Shown here: piece by piece, positions 1 through 13,023 of the stretch
Layout: the number at the start of each line of letters is the position of its first letter
Numbering within the stretch: position 1 is the stretch's first letter
Source of the DNA: Echiichthys vipera
Taxonomy: Eukaryota > Chordata > Actinopteri > Perciformes > Trachinidae
Direction: 5' to 3'
DNA length: 64,000 nt
Assembly (NCBI GenBank): GCA_963691815.1
Contig: OY829651.1
Span: 15,744,627-15,808,626, forward strand
Notes under the pieces: generated by a model
What the model was told of the DNA's origin: nothing
What the model saw: only the letters and a program-made list of their open reading frames with translations
The model's database searches: none
Program-made: the position numbers and the translations under genes

Positions 1-1097
1 TTATAGGGATGGACGGAGAGCGGAGGGCAAAAAAAACAGGATGGATGGATGGCGAAGGCTGAGATGTGAGAGAAAGAGTTAAAGCATTAATGGGGATCAT
101 TTGGGACTGATGATAATTGAACACATGGCTTGAGTTTGGACAAGAGGATTCCCATGGCGTTGCCTCGTCTTTATGCGCGTGTGTGTCTGTGTGTGTGTGT
201 GTGCGTGTGTGTACTTTTAAGAGTTAATCTCCATCTTTATCTATTCTGAGTGCTAAGTAAAAGTTTCTCTGCTGTTTTTTTGGAGACATTTTTAGCCTAT
301 GATCGCTCTCAACGGCTTTTAGGGGGATCTGCCATCCACAAAATGACTGATGTAATTAATAAGTGTGTGTGCTTGCTATTGCTTTAATGACTTATGACTG
401 ATTTATGTATGTGAGGGAGTGTGCCAGTGCGGGTTTGTGTTTAAGAGCAGCTGAGTGCTCCTGAACGCCCCTGGTCGTGGCGCTAATGTGTTAATTCATT
501 ACTGCTTGTATTCAGTTGCATTGTGTCAGAGCTGTGTTTCCCGTCTCTCTCTGTCTGTGTCCTCTCCGCTTCATAAAAGCTGATTATCCTGCATGTCGCC
601 GCCGTTCCACCCATTCTCTCTTGCCTCTTGACCTCCTCACCCCTCCTGTTGCCTGCCCGCGGGGCGCTCACGCAGGGGAGGAGGGGAGGGGAGGGACAGA
701 GGACCAGCTGCCACCAGTCATAGTGCCCTGGTGCCTGGCAGAGGGAGCTACTCCAGCCCCCTGCTTTGCTGGGCCTTCTGGCCCCTCAGGGTGAGGGGGG
801 GCAGTCTCATGCCACCAGCTCCACCTGTCTGGCCCCAGGCGCAGGAACGAAACCGATTAGACAAACACGCTCAGTACAGCCACATATGCATATTACTGCC
901 AGATGACCCCCAAAGATGTCAACTCTCCAGTAACTTTGGTTTGATCAAGTGCGCTTTTGAAAGTGTTTCACAAGAGTTCTTCCAGTAATCCTTCATCTGA
1001 ATTGCAAAACATAGGCAATGTTATATTTTTTGTACACATACATGCACCAGGCAATAGGCCTATATTTAAATTATGCTCCACGCAGATTTCTTCGATA

Positions 1098-1102
1098 ACA
1101 CA

Positions 1103-1180
<78 letters not shown>

Positions 1181-1188
1181 CACACACA
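1098..1188. repeat. (AC)n microsatellite
   Basis: A nearly pure CA/AC dinucleotide tract with a few CG interruptions at each end. Apparent ORFs through it encode only alternating Thr-His or Cys-Val and are not genes. Confidence 0.95.
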
Positions 1189-2457
1189 AATGCACAGAGG
1201 CACTTTGCTGTGAGGCGTGAAAGAGCGAGGGCTAAGTGAGGCCACTCCAGAGCGCTATTCTCTATATTGATTTCCCATTATCAGACCCCAGTCCCTGTGG
1301 AGTCATTAGTGCCGGGATCAAACAGACAGACAGAGAAGGAGACTAATACCAGTCACTTACACCAGCACAGGGAGATCACCTTACCTCCCTGAGGGTAGGA
1401 AGGCCAGAGAGGAGGAGAGGAGGAGAGGAAACGGAGGGGGGGTTAGTGGACGAGTGCAATGGGCTAACAGATGGAGACGGCAATGTGCAAAGAGAGAGGA
1501 AGAGGAAAGAGGTGGGGTTTCACAGTGGAACGTTCATGGGCAAATGGTAGACACTCTTTGATCACTTTATTTGGCCGTTCTGTTTCCTCTGTCGTAGCAG
1601 AAACGTCTTGTCTCGCTTTCTTGCTCTCTCTTCTCTGTTCAGCTGGGCATCCACACTGTCTCAAAAAACAACACACTGTTACCTCTTATTATTTCTTTAT
1701 TCAAGTTGTCACTCGAGGGGTGACTTTTCTCTCTGTCCAACCTTGTAAAATGTAGCTCATATAGCTCTTCGTCCTCCTCTCTGTCAATAATTTTATGATA
1801 AAGATGCAATGATGAATGGTTTTCATGTAGCCAGCAGCTGCACCCCCCCCCCCCCTGCACACACAACCAGAAAGAGAAGAAAAAGTGAAGGAGGAATATG
1901 AAATGTGAGATGCTCATTTTGGTCCCTTGCTTCATAGTTTCTGTGGATTTATTTATTCTCTATGGATTCAGGAGGAGCAATGAATTCAGAGTATGAATCA
2001 ACACCATCCATCTTATTCACTTCTGCCTGCCAGTGAGCCCTGGAAGTGGTGGTCAGGCTACACACAAACACACACATGCATACACACACGGCTCAGACGG
2101 GGGTGACCCTGGCCTGACCCCCCTGCTGACCCCCAATCTGTTCCCCAACCTCACACCATGAGAGACCGGGGCACACCGGGATAGGGACACACACGCTCAA
2201 AGACACACACATGCACACATTGGCACAATGTGTGATCTGATGGATATCTCCTCAGACAGTACCATGTGTGTGGGCAGTGTGCGTGTGGACAGCGTGTGTA
2301 TCCGAGTGTGAGTGGTGCTGTACCCTCTGCCCCCTCCCACTGGTGTTAATTGATTCTTGGTGCGCTGTGCTGATTGGTGTGAGGACCCCTAGAGGCGGGC
2401 CCAGTCTCCATCAATGCCCCCTCGCCATTTGTGTAGCACCTCTCTCTCTCACACCAA

Positions 2458-2630
<173 letters not shown>

Positions 2631-2711
2631 CAGATATGCATTGTATTGTATATCTCTATATATACATGTCCACAAACTCCATTGCACGTGTTGATTGTGC
2701 ATGCGATGGTG

Positions 2712-2826
<115 letters not shown>

Positions 2827-3009
2827 ATGTCTTTCAGGGGGTTTTCACACCCCAGTAAAGAGGAAGCTGGCTAGCTGACATGAGCAGATTGTGGGTCATC
2901 TGAGATGATCCACACAAAAAAATGGAGGAGATTCATGAACAATATAGGTGGGCAAAGGTGTGTGTGTGTGTGTTTGTGTGTGTATGTGTGTGTTTGTGTG
3001 TGTGTGTTA

Positions 3010-3330
3010 GAGAGAGAGCCAGAAAGACAGTTAGAGAGATGAATCTCCGGTTATTAATTTCCAGCCGCGGCCCCTGGGCGAGATGTTAATAAAGGGCTGA
3101 TTGTGACTAATTTCTTATTAATTGCCATCAGCGATTACACAGTGGCCAGTAATGTGGCTAATTTGTTGAAATGAATTTGGGTTTTCTGAGGCATTTTAAT
3201 TGCTGCAGGTGGGCAGCGTCCCCTGCACATTGTCGTTCATTGCTTTTTTTCAGCAGGAAACTTTTGGAGTTATGCTGCTGCAGTGTGTGACGAGTATTAA
3301 TAATGATTTGTGAATTATGGCACATTACTA
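3010..3330. promoter_or_regulatory. Candidate conserved non-coding element (AT-rich, homeobox-like sites)
   Basis: Non-coding, non-repetitive DNA with several TTATTAAT/TAATT-type cores close together (around 3051, 3088, 3112-3122, 3196, 3297). This composition is typical of vertebrate developmental enhancers. It is a compositional judgement only; no conservation data were available. Confidence 0.25.
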
Positions 3331-4099
3331 TAAACAGTAAAATACATGTACGCATGTCTGTTCATGTGTAGTTTTTAAACGCATTTCTGTCTGAAGCGCA
3401 CAAACAAATCTTTGCATCACCATAAATGCCATTGATATCTTTATTCATCAGCTTTATGCATCACCTACATCAATATATCTACACGTTCATGATCATTACA
3501 GTGGGGACGGAGGAACGTTTAAGTGGTTGCCTTTTGTTTGTTGAATGTTTATAGCTTCCGTTAGCACAGTCTCAACGACCACTGAGGAACCAGTAGATAC
3601 AAAATCCAAATCCCCCTATAAAAGAGGAGATGCCCTCTGGGCAGCCATAGCTCATAGTTGGCCTGATTTAGTGGCAGCCAGGAATCTGGGCTTGAATAAA
3701 GACAGAGAGAGAGAGGGCAGAGTGGGAGAGAGAGAGAGAGAGAGAGCGAGAGAGGAAAACATAGCTCCCCGTGTGATAAATAGCCCCGGCTCTCTCTATT
3801 GCATTAGCCGTCCGGGCCGATAGATTGCGAGCCCAATAGACCCAGACGTATGCGATTGGTTTCTCATATAAAAGTTGCATATTAAATTCCTTCACAGGAC
3901 TGTGCCCCCCAAGCATGAAGGAGAGGAGGAAGAAAAGGGAGTGAAAAGCCAGAAAGTAGAGAAAGGAGTGGAAGAGCAAGAAAAAGGCTTTTTATGAGAG
4001 GCGAACAACGCAGGCAGAGAGTCGGGGGAAGCCGGAGAACAAGGGGGGAAAGATAATGTCAGTAGAAAAGTAGCTTGATGGTAGAAAAGACAAATGGTG

Positions 4100-4470
4100 A
4101 TGTCATGCATTTAATAGGTCCACGGATATTGGGCGATGAGTGCGACTGTACGTCCATTTAATCAGTATTGCCTCCCAATGAAGATTTCTCTCTTGTTTTT
4201 CGCCCCCCCCCCTCTCCTATTCTCAGCCGTTCTCCACATGCTAACGACCTCTCTAATTGTTTCCAAGCTCATCAAGATGCTGATGTTTTAATAGTAATTA
4301 ATCCGTCATTTGCCTACATGCAAACACGGGCCACTGAGGTTTGTTCACCGCTGTTTCAACACACTGATAATGCAGTAGCCTAGTCAAAGGAGACAATATC
4401 CTGCTAATTTAGCTCATCACTGTTAATTGGTTGTTAAGTGCCTTTAATTACCAAGCCGGCTTTGGGACCT
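4100..4470. promoter_or_regulatory. Candidate conserved non-coding block
   Basis: This non-coding segment has repeated homeodomain-type cores (CTAATTG near 4254, GTAATTAATCC near 4295, TTAATTGG near 4423, TTTAATTACC near 4445) set in complex sequence without simple repeats. It may be an enhancer for a neighbouring gene. The claim is weak and rests on motif density alone. Confidence 0.25.
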
Positions 4471-5086
4471 AGGTCGGCAGAAAGAGGGGGGAATCGCTCT
4501 GAACGTCCCTGCTGCTGTGATGGATCTTGTGTGAACTTTAGAAAACTGAACTAAATGACCAAAGGGTGAAAAGAGGAAAAAAAAAACCTTGACCTGGTCC
4601 TGTTTTCCATCTCCTCATTTCCTTACTCCTTTTCCTTCCTCTCTTCCGTCCTCCCCGTCCCTTCCTCCATCTCTGTCTCACTCCCTATCTCTTTCTCCAT
4701 GATATTATTAACTCATTAAGTTTTTTTCATTATTTTTAATAAAAGATGAGTTATGGCTTTAGCCTCACTGTGGCAGCATCCCCCCACACCCTTGTTCTCC
4801 TCCTCCTTTTCCTCCCTCCCTCCCCTCTTCCTTCCCCTTCAACCATTTAAACCCCCCCCCCCCCCCCCATTTTCTCCCTACTTCAGGGCCATATTGTGCC
4901 TCCTCCCTCCGATATGTTTGACCCTTGAACTGCGGTTTCTGACCTCGGTGTCGCTGGTTACAACCTTCTGGCCATCTTCTTTGCTTTCGCCACAGTTGCT
5001 CACGTCTATCAATCATCTGTCTTTCTCATAGCGCTGAACAGTCTTTAGGTGGCATTCATAAGATTTATGATTCATGATTCCCTCTC

Positions 5087-5088
<2 letters not shown>

Positions 5089-5169
<81 letters not shown>
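5089..5169. repeat. (GT)n microsatellite
   Basis: Pure GT dinucleotide tract followed by a purine-rich GA-type stretch to about 5255. Confidence 0.95.
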
Positions 5170-5333
5170 TTACAGAGAGAGAGACGGAGAGATAGAAGGA
5201 AGGGAGAAAGAGACAAAGACAGAGACTGGAGAGAGGGGAGAGAGAGGAGAGGGGCTTGTCGATGACACAGTTGAATAATGACAATATCTATGATTGATAG
5301 CTTATACAGAGCTAGCTGGGTGTGTGTACTGTA

Positions 5334-5382
<49 letters not shown>
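5334..5382. repeat. (GT)n microsatellite
   Basis: Pure GT dinucleotide tract about 165 nt downstream of the preceding one. Confidence 0.95.
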
Positions 5383-8300
5383 ATTAGAGTGACAAAAAGA
5401 GTCCATATGTTTTGTTTTCCCCCACATTAATCTGATGTTAAAGAAGCAATGATGAATGGTTTTCATGTAGTCTGAGCTTTCAATGGTCAAGATACAGAGA
5501 CGAGTAGCGAGTGACCAGAATTACCAAGAGACACATAATGTTTATGTAGGAAAAGAGGGACTCAAGGAGATGAAAGCATAATAAATGTCTTTCAGTTAGA
5601 GAGGATGGATAAAACCAACTCCCCGAGTTATTAACTGCTCTGGGTTTCAGCCTTGAAAACCCTAAATGAAACATTTACTGCGCTTGTTTGTCATTTTCAT
5701 CTCACTGTGAGTCAGGTTTAAAAAAAAAAAAAAAAAAAAGATTTTATAGAGTATGTTGTTTGTTGTTATGTTAATAAAACACTGACTATTCAGTGCATGG
5801 AAAGAGTTGTTCACTGAAATCCTTCCTCCTTAAGAAGTAATCCCTTCTAGCTCTGCTACACTGTGAGTGATGGGAGACAAAATCCAGTCATCGTTCTGTG
5901 CAAAAATGCATTCAAACATTCAGCCGAGCCTAATAAGAGGCATCAGCAGCAGCTGTACAGCCAAAGTCAAGTCCAGTGGGTATCTTTCAAAGTTAGTCTT
6001 TTGAGTGTGAGATTCTTCTTTCCGTCCTCCACTCTGGAGTGATACACCCTCGTAGTAGCTTGTCTGTATTTTCCCCAACACAATAAAGCTACTATCTGCC
6101 AGGCTAAAGACAGGGTCACATTACCCTTCTGTTCAAAGATATTACCCCGCACACAGCCCGACAAATGATGTAATGTTATGTTTCTTATGCGGGTAATAGA
6201 TAAATATTGCTCGGAGCAAACATAAACTGTGAACAGTGTTTGAGAGTCACGCTACAATTTATAGTCTGGAAGTGTGATACTGTATGGTGTGTATAATGTG
6301 TATATTGTGATAAAGCGATAAAACACAATGGAGTAGTAAATTCTACACTTTCAAATGCAGTGTGTCAGGGTTTCTATCGGCTGATCTCGGTCAAAGTTAT
6401 GCAAAGTTGAGCCGGCTGGGGATTGCAATGAATCTGGAAACTAGTAACGCCACATCGCATGAACTAAGTATTTACAAATGGTTAGTTCTCACTTTGCCCT
6501 GCTGATTCCTAATGCCTAATGTTTTCATCTCGTGTGTGTGTGTCACAATGACAAAATGTGGTCTTGGAGACACCTACTGTAGTGGGACCTACCACGGGAC
6601 GGTTTTGAGTATTTTCCCAGCTGTTTTTATTTCCATCTGTCCACAACTGTCCATTTTGTCACCGCGATCGCATCACAATCCTGTGATGTAAAGATGTGGA
6701 CAAGAAACTTTACAGGTGTGTGATTGAGATCAAAATGAATGTCGCGTTTGAAGATAGGTGTGGTCCGAGCAAGTGTGCCAGAAATAGGGGAGTAGGAAGA
6801 AGAGAACACACACTTTATACCCGTGGTCTGATTCGGCGTTGCGGCTGATTTCCTGATGTGATTCCATCATAGGATGGTCTCTAGTTGCATCTATCTTTGA
6901 TTCTCTACAATTACTTCGTGTGTTGGGGGAGTTACTCTCTCTGCTCGGATCCTTTGAGAGCTCCCATAAAGAGCAGAGCCTTTTCAAACAAATCTAACTG
7001 TAAAAGGGTATCTTACTGACAGAGGACTGTGTATTTTGTCCCTCATATTTTACAGTGAAGTCACGCGGAAAGGGAGAACTTCCTAACATAGAGGGGGAAT
7101 GGTTAGAGTGAAGTTTGTGCCACTGAGTTGAAGAAATGCTATATAAATGCCAAGTAATTGTTTCCATGTGGTTGAATGGGTTGTAAAAAAACCCTCCATC
7201 ACTTGTTTCCAGCTGGTACCTGACATGCAGATGGATATTATGTACTGTTCTGTGTCAGTCCTCAAAGGAAATAGCTTGAAGTATGGAGAAGGTTAAGTGT
7301 TAATGTGGCAATAGTTTGAGGCAATGTGTGCTGACAGCTGTGATGAATTGTTTCCAATGTATTTTCCAATTATACAATGTTTTCTGCATCATCCCACATA
7401 ATAATCCCTATCAATACCTAACTACAGCCCATCTGTATTGCCTCTAAAAATAGTATTATACAGAATAGATATAAATGGATATATTATATTCTTTATTTAA
7501 GCTGCCCCTTATTGGTACAGTATGGTTGTAATTAATGTAACAGAACATGACATTTTTTCAGTCCTCAGTTACTTTTACAGTATCATACAATACATACATT
7601 AGTCCTCTTTATGCCACTGAATTAGCAGCAGTAAAGACCTGATCTGCATTATTTGAAATGGACACATAACAGTTGTTTGCACGCTACACAAATGTTACCC
7701 GTTTCAACGCATGAAGTCCTTTCATCAACGTTTCCCTTTAAGTTCTCTGAGTTTTTTGAAACATCCATTCACTTTGTCCAGGTTGAAGTTGTGCTACTTT
7801 TTGTTTCCACTGGAGTGCACTCTTGAGTCAGCATTAAAAAAAAAATGTAATTCATGAAATTGATGACCAACAAGTTAGTTGACTGGTCTCATTCAGTCCT
7901 TCAATAATATCCACAGTAACTTCAAGAGCATTTCAGGGCCATGCGTTGCCCTGTGTGACAGTTGGATACAGTGGAAGAATTAGACAACTTGGCTCCATCC
8001 ACGTAGAAGCATCATCATCATCATCATCATCATTTGTTCGGTCCTGGACGGGTAGAGGCCGGCTGTATGAGTACAGTTAGTTCTTGCTGATGAGGTGTGT
8101 TGTTGCTGAGGTCCCATTTCTCCCATTTTTGTTTGTTGCATCGGTACAGTGGTTTCTAACAGGCAGAAGAGACACGCAATGTACAATATGCGGCGAGCAA
8201 AGAACATTCACTTAACCTCTGTGGTGAGTGTGGACTAACTCCTGCTCTTGGTTTAGTCAGTTTGTTGCATCAACAGTCATATACAATACAGGGCTGCACA

Positions 8301-8851
8301 TAATCTTTAAGGAGGTTGGATGGATGCTAGAGAAGTGAAATGCATAGGCACATACAGTATAAGACTACTGTAGCACCCAAACTGTTGTATTGTTTTAAGA
8401 AACATTAATCTCAATTTTTTTAGCTGTAAAAAAAATCCCAAAATAAAATTAACAGTAAAATATATTTTGTTTTGTCATTAAATGCATTGAAAAATAATTT
8501 GAACAAATAGTTTAGAAAAAGTTAAGAAATGAACTATAAAAAGATGAGTAATAATAAATCCTCCTGGTTACAATAAAGGATCCACTGATTCAATACTGAC
8601 ATCAGGCCGATAATGTCTCAAATAGGTGGGTCAAGTATTGGTGACAATGTGCCATTTTATATTTATATTCTGCTTATTTACTAATATACATTAGTAATTC
8701 ATGTTAATTCCTTTTTAAGTTTTGACCAATTTGTTTCCACATTTAAGAGGTTTACACTCGAATTTCAATTCATGTTCATTCTAGAGATTTCTTTTGCCAA
8801 GTTGTTGCTGCACAATTTATTATTTTGATAATAAATAACAATTCAGTTTAT

Positions 8852-8882
8852 TTATATTAATGTATTTAATACATTAATATAA
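8852..8882. repeat. Perfect 13-bp inverted repeat (hairpin)
   Basis: Left arm 8852-8864 and right arm 8870-8882 are exact reverse complements around a 5-nt AT loop. The arms are AT-only apart from one G/C pair. It may be a remnant of a small DNA element or chance in AT-rich DNA. Confidence 0.6.
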
Positions 8883-9945
8883 TGCTTTTTTGCTTTTACA
8901 AAGTTAGGAAAGCCTGATGTTGCTTAGGAAAAGCCTTTTTGACCTTTTTCATGAAAGATAATCCACAAACCGCTGTAGCTGCAGAAAAATCCTTCCCCAA
9001 TTCAAGACTGTAGTTGTAAGACGTAAGCTTTCTGTCTGTGCTGCGAGGATTTCCCCTGCTTATGACATGACGAGGTGTCATTATTATTATTATTATTTTT
9101 AACGGTATCTGAATGATAAAACTGTCCTTATGCTGACTGACATTGCCTTACAATGTATTGGAAGTCATGAAGACAAAAAAACAACTACTTTTGTTTTTTG
9201 GTTGCTTTAACTAATACACACTTCACAATGCAGCAGCACATACAAAGAGCAAACCACTTAGTCAACAGTGTTCACAAAGCGCGAACAAAGAAATGAGAGC
9301 AGGATGTGAAACTGGATAATGTATTTCCTCTGTGCTGAAGGCAAATTTCTTGGCCTAATAAGCATATTGCCATATGGCCTGATGCACTGTGGATGACACC
9401 GCTAGGATCTGTGTGTCACAGTTCATTTGTTTTGGGCCTGACATGATCTGTGGGGGCGATGGGGGTGTCAGTGTGAATATTTACTTACATGGTGTATTAT
9501 GGGTGCTTTTACTGCGGCACTGAGGGCTTCCTAATAGAGGGTTAATAAATCTCTATCCATCTTTTTGTCTTTCTGTTGCTCTTTTGTTGTTCATCTGTTG
9601 GATTCTAGTTCTTGGTTGCAATAGGCCGCAGTATAGTGAACACAGTACACACCTCACCAGCGCAAGCTCAGCACGACCTATACTCGTAGAGAGGGAAGAA
9701 AGACAAGAAAAGTCTGAAATGTTTGAGCGAGTGATTCAGATTTTGTTTGAAAGTAAGACAGAGTAGAAAAAAAACAAACCAGTGCAATTACGTGAGCGAG
9801 ATGTCACATACAAGATTTTTTCTTAGTGAAACAGGTTAGTTTTTGAAGGCACGGTATTTCAGTCATTTGGAGTCATTACTTCTCCTTATTGTGTCATTTT
9901 GTATCTGTGTTTTTGAAATATAAAATATGTATGCTAAATAATAAT

Positions 9946-10121
9946 TTACCTTTCGTTTCCATTGACATCTGTGGCGGTAGTGTTATTTGCAAATTGGATA
10001 GTTGCTGGGGCTGTCCTGCTGTTCATTTCTTGAAGCATTAAGTCTTGCTCTGTTACACCTGCCCTGCAGGTGGCAGGGGTGTGGCCACACAGCAGTGTCA
10101 CCTCTGTAAGCTGGTCTCTGG
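9946..10121 (-). CDS. hrh2: hrh2 coding exon 2 (cytoplasmic tail)
   Basis: On the minus strand a strong pyrimidine tract (TTCTTTCTCCCCCTCTCAG) ends at 10122. It is followed by a 57-residue open frame in the phase needed to join exon 1 (phase 1), beginning A-RDQLTEVTLL and ending TDVNGNER. The end resembles the human HRH2 terminus (GATDR) as I recall it. The stop codon TAA lies inside AAAG|GTAAAT, which is itself a plausible donor, so a further spliced isoform may exist. Confidence 0.65.
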
Positions 10122-11265
10122 CTGAGAGGGGGAGAAAGAAAGGAAGACTAACATTGGAGACTATAAATATACGCATTCACACTAGTTGCAACTGTTTGTT
10201 GGTCAGAAATAGATATTCCGTCTTAAAGGTCTTATGTCGTGTTCTTTCTACAGCTTTACCTGCTGTCACAGTTGGAGACGGCTGTCGGCTTCTCCGCCCA
10301 CTGTAGATAGGGCATCGACATCTCAGTAGACGAGTGTAGGCTGACCTGAAGTCCCTGTTGAGGGCGCCGTAGAGCATAGGGTTGAGTGCTGAGTTGGCGT
10401 AACCCAGCCACAACACAATGGAAAATTCTGGTACCTCGCTTGGGTCTGGATGCTCCTGTATACCCAGCACTGTGAACAGGATGAAATACGGCAGCCAGCA
10501 CACTACAAATGCTCCTATCACTGCTGCCAGTGTCACTGTGGCTTTGTGCTCACGCAGAGCCACAGCTGTAACACTGGAAACCACAGTGGTAGTGGTGGAA
10601 GGATTGTTCCTGCAGTTGTAGTTAGTGATGCAAGTGGGTCGGTCACTGATGATGCGTTTGGCCTGTGCCCGCGCAATGCGAAGTATTCGGAGGTAGGTCC
10701 AGCACATAGCCACCAGAGGCAGGTAGAAAGTGAGAAGAGAGTCTGTCAGTACGTAGGGCCTGTTCAACTCAAAACGGCATCTCCTCTCTGGGGCCCAAGG
10801 CCCATGGTTCTGCACTGTCCCGTTAACCGTGTTCCACCCCATTTGGATGGGCAAGAAAGACACGGCTACGGACACAGTCCAAACGCTGGCCATGGCCACA
10901 GCAACTCTCCATGGCAACACCAGTGAGGCGTATCTCAGAGGCATCGTCACTGCCAGGTAGCGGTCCACGCTGATGGCCAGGAGGGTAAGGATCGAGGCGG
11001 TGCATAGCATGACGTCCATAGAGATATAGAAGTTGCAGAAGGCGGGGCCGAGTGGCCACTCGTTGTTGAGCTGGAGGAGCGCGGAGAAAGGTAGGACCAG
11101 GAGGCCAAGCAGCAGGTCTGTCACAGCGAGCGACACGATGAAGCAGTTGGTAAGGCAGCGGAGGCGTCGAGAGGCGCAGACAGCCAGGCACACCAGCACA
11201 TTACCACCAACAGTCAGAAGGATGAGGAGGGACAGGATGACGCCCAGCATAATTTGTGACAACAT
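9946..11265 (-). CDS. hrh2: Histamine H2 receptor (hrh2-like), two-exon model
   Basis: Class A aminergic GPCR of the plasma membrane. In mammals the H2 receptor couples to Gs and raises cAMP on histamine binding. The deduced protein is about 393 residues, joining 11265-10260 to 10121-9946. Family-defining features are visible: a TM1-TM2 block very close to human HRH2 (NCFIVSLAVTDLLLGLLVLP), the TM3 aspartate in SMDVMLCTASI, DRY as DRYLAV, the H2-specific Asp and Thr of TM5 in TDSLLTFYLPL, ALREHKATVTLAA before TM6, CWLPYF in TM6 and NSALNPMLY in TM7. The third intracellular loop carries an insertion of roughly 20 residues (Thr/Asn-rich) relative to human. The first ATG in frame is at 11265; the frame stays open upstream to a stop near 11331 and would encode an Asn-Gly-Ser sequon, so an additional 5' coding exon is possible. 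The paralogue (hrh2a or hrh2b) is not determined. Confidence 0.9.
10260..11265 (-). CDS. hrh2: hrh2 coding exon 1 (TM1-TM7 and start of tail)
   Basis: Encodes residues 1-335 plus one base, covering all seven membrane segments and the start of the cytoplasmic tail with a Cys-containing juxtamembrane segment (LLRCRCPIY) that could be palmitoylated. It ends at CAG|GTAAAG, a strong splice donor. If this intron is retained, translation runs on to a stop at 10177 and gives a 362-residue isoform with a different tail. Confidence 0.85.
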
Positions 11266-12288
11266 TATCACTGGAGCTTTATTTGAGCCATTGTTATGTT
11301 TTCTTTTTACAGATTTAAACTACATGAAAGGCCTTAAGCTCACATATAATTTTATTACATATGTTCACACAGTGTCTGGGTGCTCCAATTTATTAAGGTG
11401 CTCTAGGTCTCCATGGTCAAATATGAGTTAAGATCTTGACTTCATCTGATCCCTCGGTCTCCCTCTCTCTCTCTCTCTCCCAATATTTCCACTTCTTCAG
11501 ATGCTAATTTACTTGTTTGTTGTTCTTGATGGGCCCTAAGCTTTCAGCTCTCCTGTGACTCGACCACGCCAGTGCGCCCATTCATGACAATATTTATCAA
11601 AAACGTTGTGCAAGAAGTTGGTTGAGCAATATTTGTCTCTTGACAAATTCTGCTGCTGTGAATTGCAAATCAGCACTAAATGTGGCTGCTGAAATGTGTG
11701 TGATGGCTGTTAAACATCGTTCTGTCTGTGTGGCTGGTCCTTGCTGGTCCATGGCATCACCGTGGCTTCAACACTATATCCTTTGGCTTTAGGGACACCT
11801 AGTGGACAGACATGAGAAACACAGTTAGTAATCAGCAAAGTGTTTCCTGTGATCTCATGTATTGCACAGACATGCTTACAGGACATAGAGCAGTTACTTC
11901 CTTTTGATTTGGTTGTAACTTGCTATATATAATTATTATTATTATTATTATTATTATTATTGATTTATTCATAGTTGATTTATTTAAATCCCTGATGACA
12001 GATTATACTAGTCTAATTTACATGCATTATGTGCCACAACTATAACTGGATTAGCGTTATAAAAAGAAAAAGAAGCACTTATGGATACATTCTCATTACT
12101 CTTTTGACTCTATTACTATTACTCTCACTATTTTATCAGTGCATGTGTTTTTTGTTTGTGCAGTATATCTTTGGGCATACATGGCCTCTGAAGCTCTTTT
12201 TTCCCATCTATGGATTAATGCAGTACACTAAATGATGGAATACACTAATGCAGAGAATTTGAAATATTTTTTGAAAATGATCGGTTGT

Positions 12289-12321
12289 TTATTATAACCA
12301 GTCACAAACTGGTTATAATAA
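12289..12321. repeat. Perfect 13-bp inverted repeat
   Basis: Arms 12289-12301 and 12309-12321 are exact reverse complements (TTATTATAACCAG and its complement) with a 7-nt loop. Function unknown; it is probably the remnant of a small mobile element. Confidence 0.7.
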
Positions 12322-13023
12322 AAAAAATCATGAGCATGGCAAATAAAAATAAATCAAGTAAAAAAAACTTAAGTCATAAAGACATAGAGTACTGACTTGG
12401 CACCAGGCCTGCAGAAACCGATAAAAAATATTATAAATTGATCACCACTGACAGAATGACATACTGCTTTTGGAAGAAAATAAAAATATATTCTCTGGTA
12501 AGTTTCCAGTGAACTGTGTAATGAATTACGTTAATTACGTTGTTTAGGTACTTCTCTGTGTAATAACAAAAAATGCGATTTCAGCTGTAAAAATAAGTCT
12601 CAACCAATTCATCCTATTTGCTCAGAACGTTTTGTTATTTATTTAGACCGCAACTACTTTCGGCTTGACATTATATTATATGATGTTGCAGCGTGCACTG
12701 TCTGGGTTGTCTGCGTGAACTTTGGAAAAGTGAAACCACATGTGACCATTTTGGGCTTGCCATTGTCCTGACTCACTGTGACTTGAACAAGATGCGGGGG
12801 CGACCTAGTCTCCTTGGGTGTGTTGGAGCTGTCCCTTGGTCTGTCGAACATGGAGAGAAGAGGACAGAGAAGCTGGGCCTAATGCATTCTCATGTACTGA
12901 ACCGTTGATCCAATTTAAATATAATTTGGTGCCCAACCCTACTCAAAACTAAGCAAGATCTAACATTTAATAATAATTGGCAACTGTGGCTTAATTTGTA
13001 GCACAGGTCTGAATGTTCCCTTA

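Noticed and set aside
5438..5490. C/D-box snoRNA (ATGATGA and CTGA boxes near the repeated 25-mer)
   Set aside because: The spacing between boxes is too short, and the second copy at 1807 lacks the CTGA box.
10177..10259. Read-through end of the hrh2 frame as the only C-terminus
   Set aside because: A strong donor, pyrimidine tract and in-phase second exon favour splicing; the read-through is kept only as a possible intron-retention isoform.
10450..10926. 158-codon plus-strand open frame
   Set aside because: It is antisense to the conserved hrh2 coding sequence and has no homology of its own.
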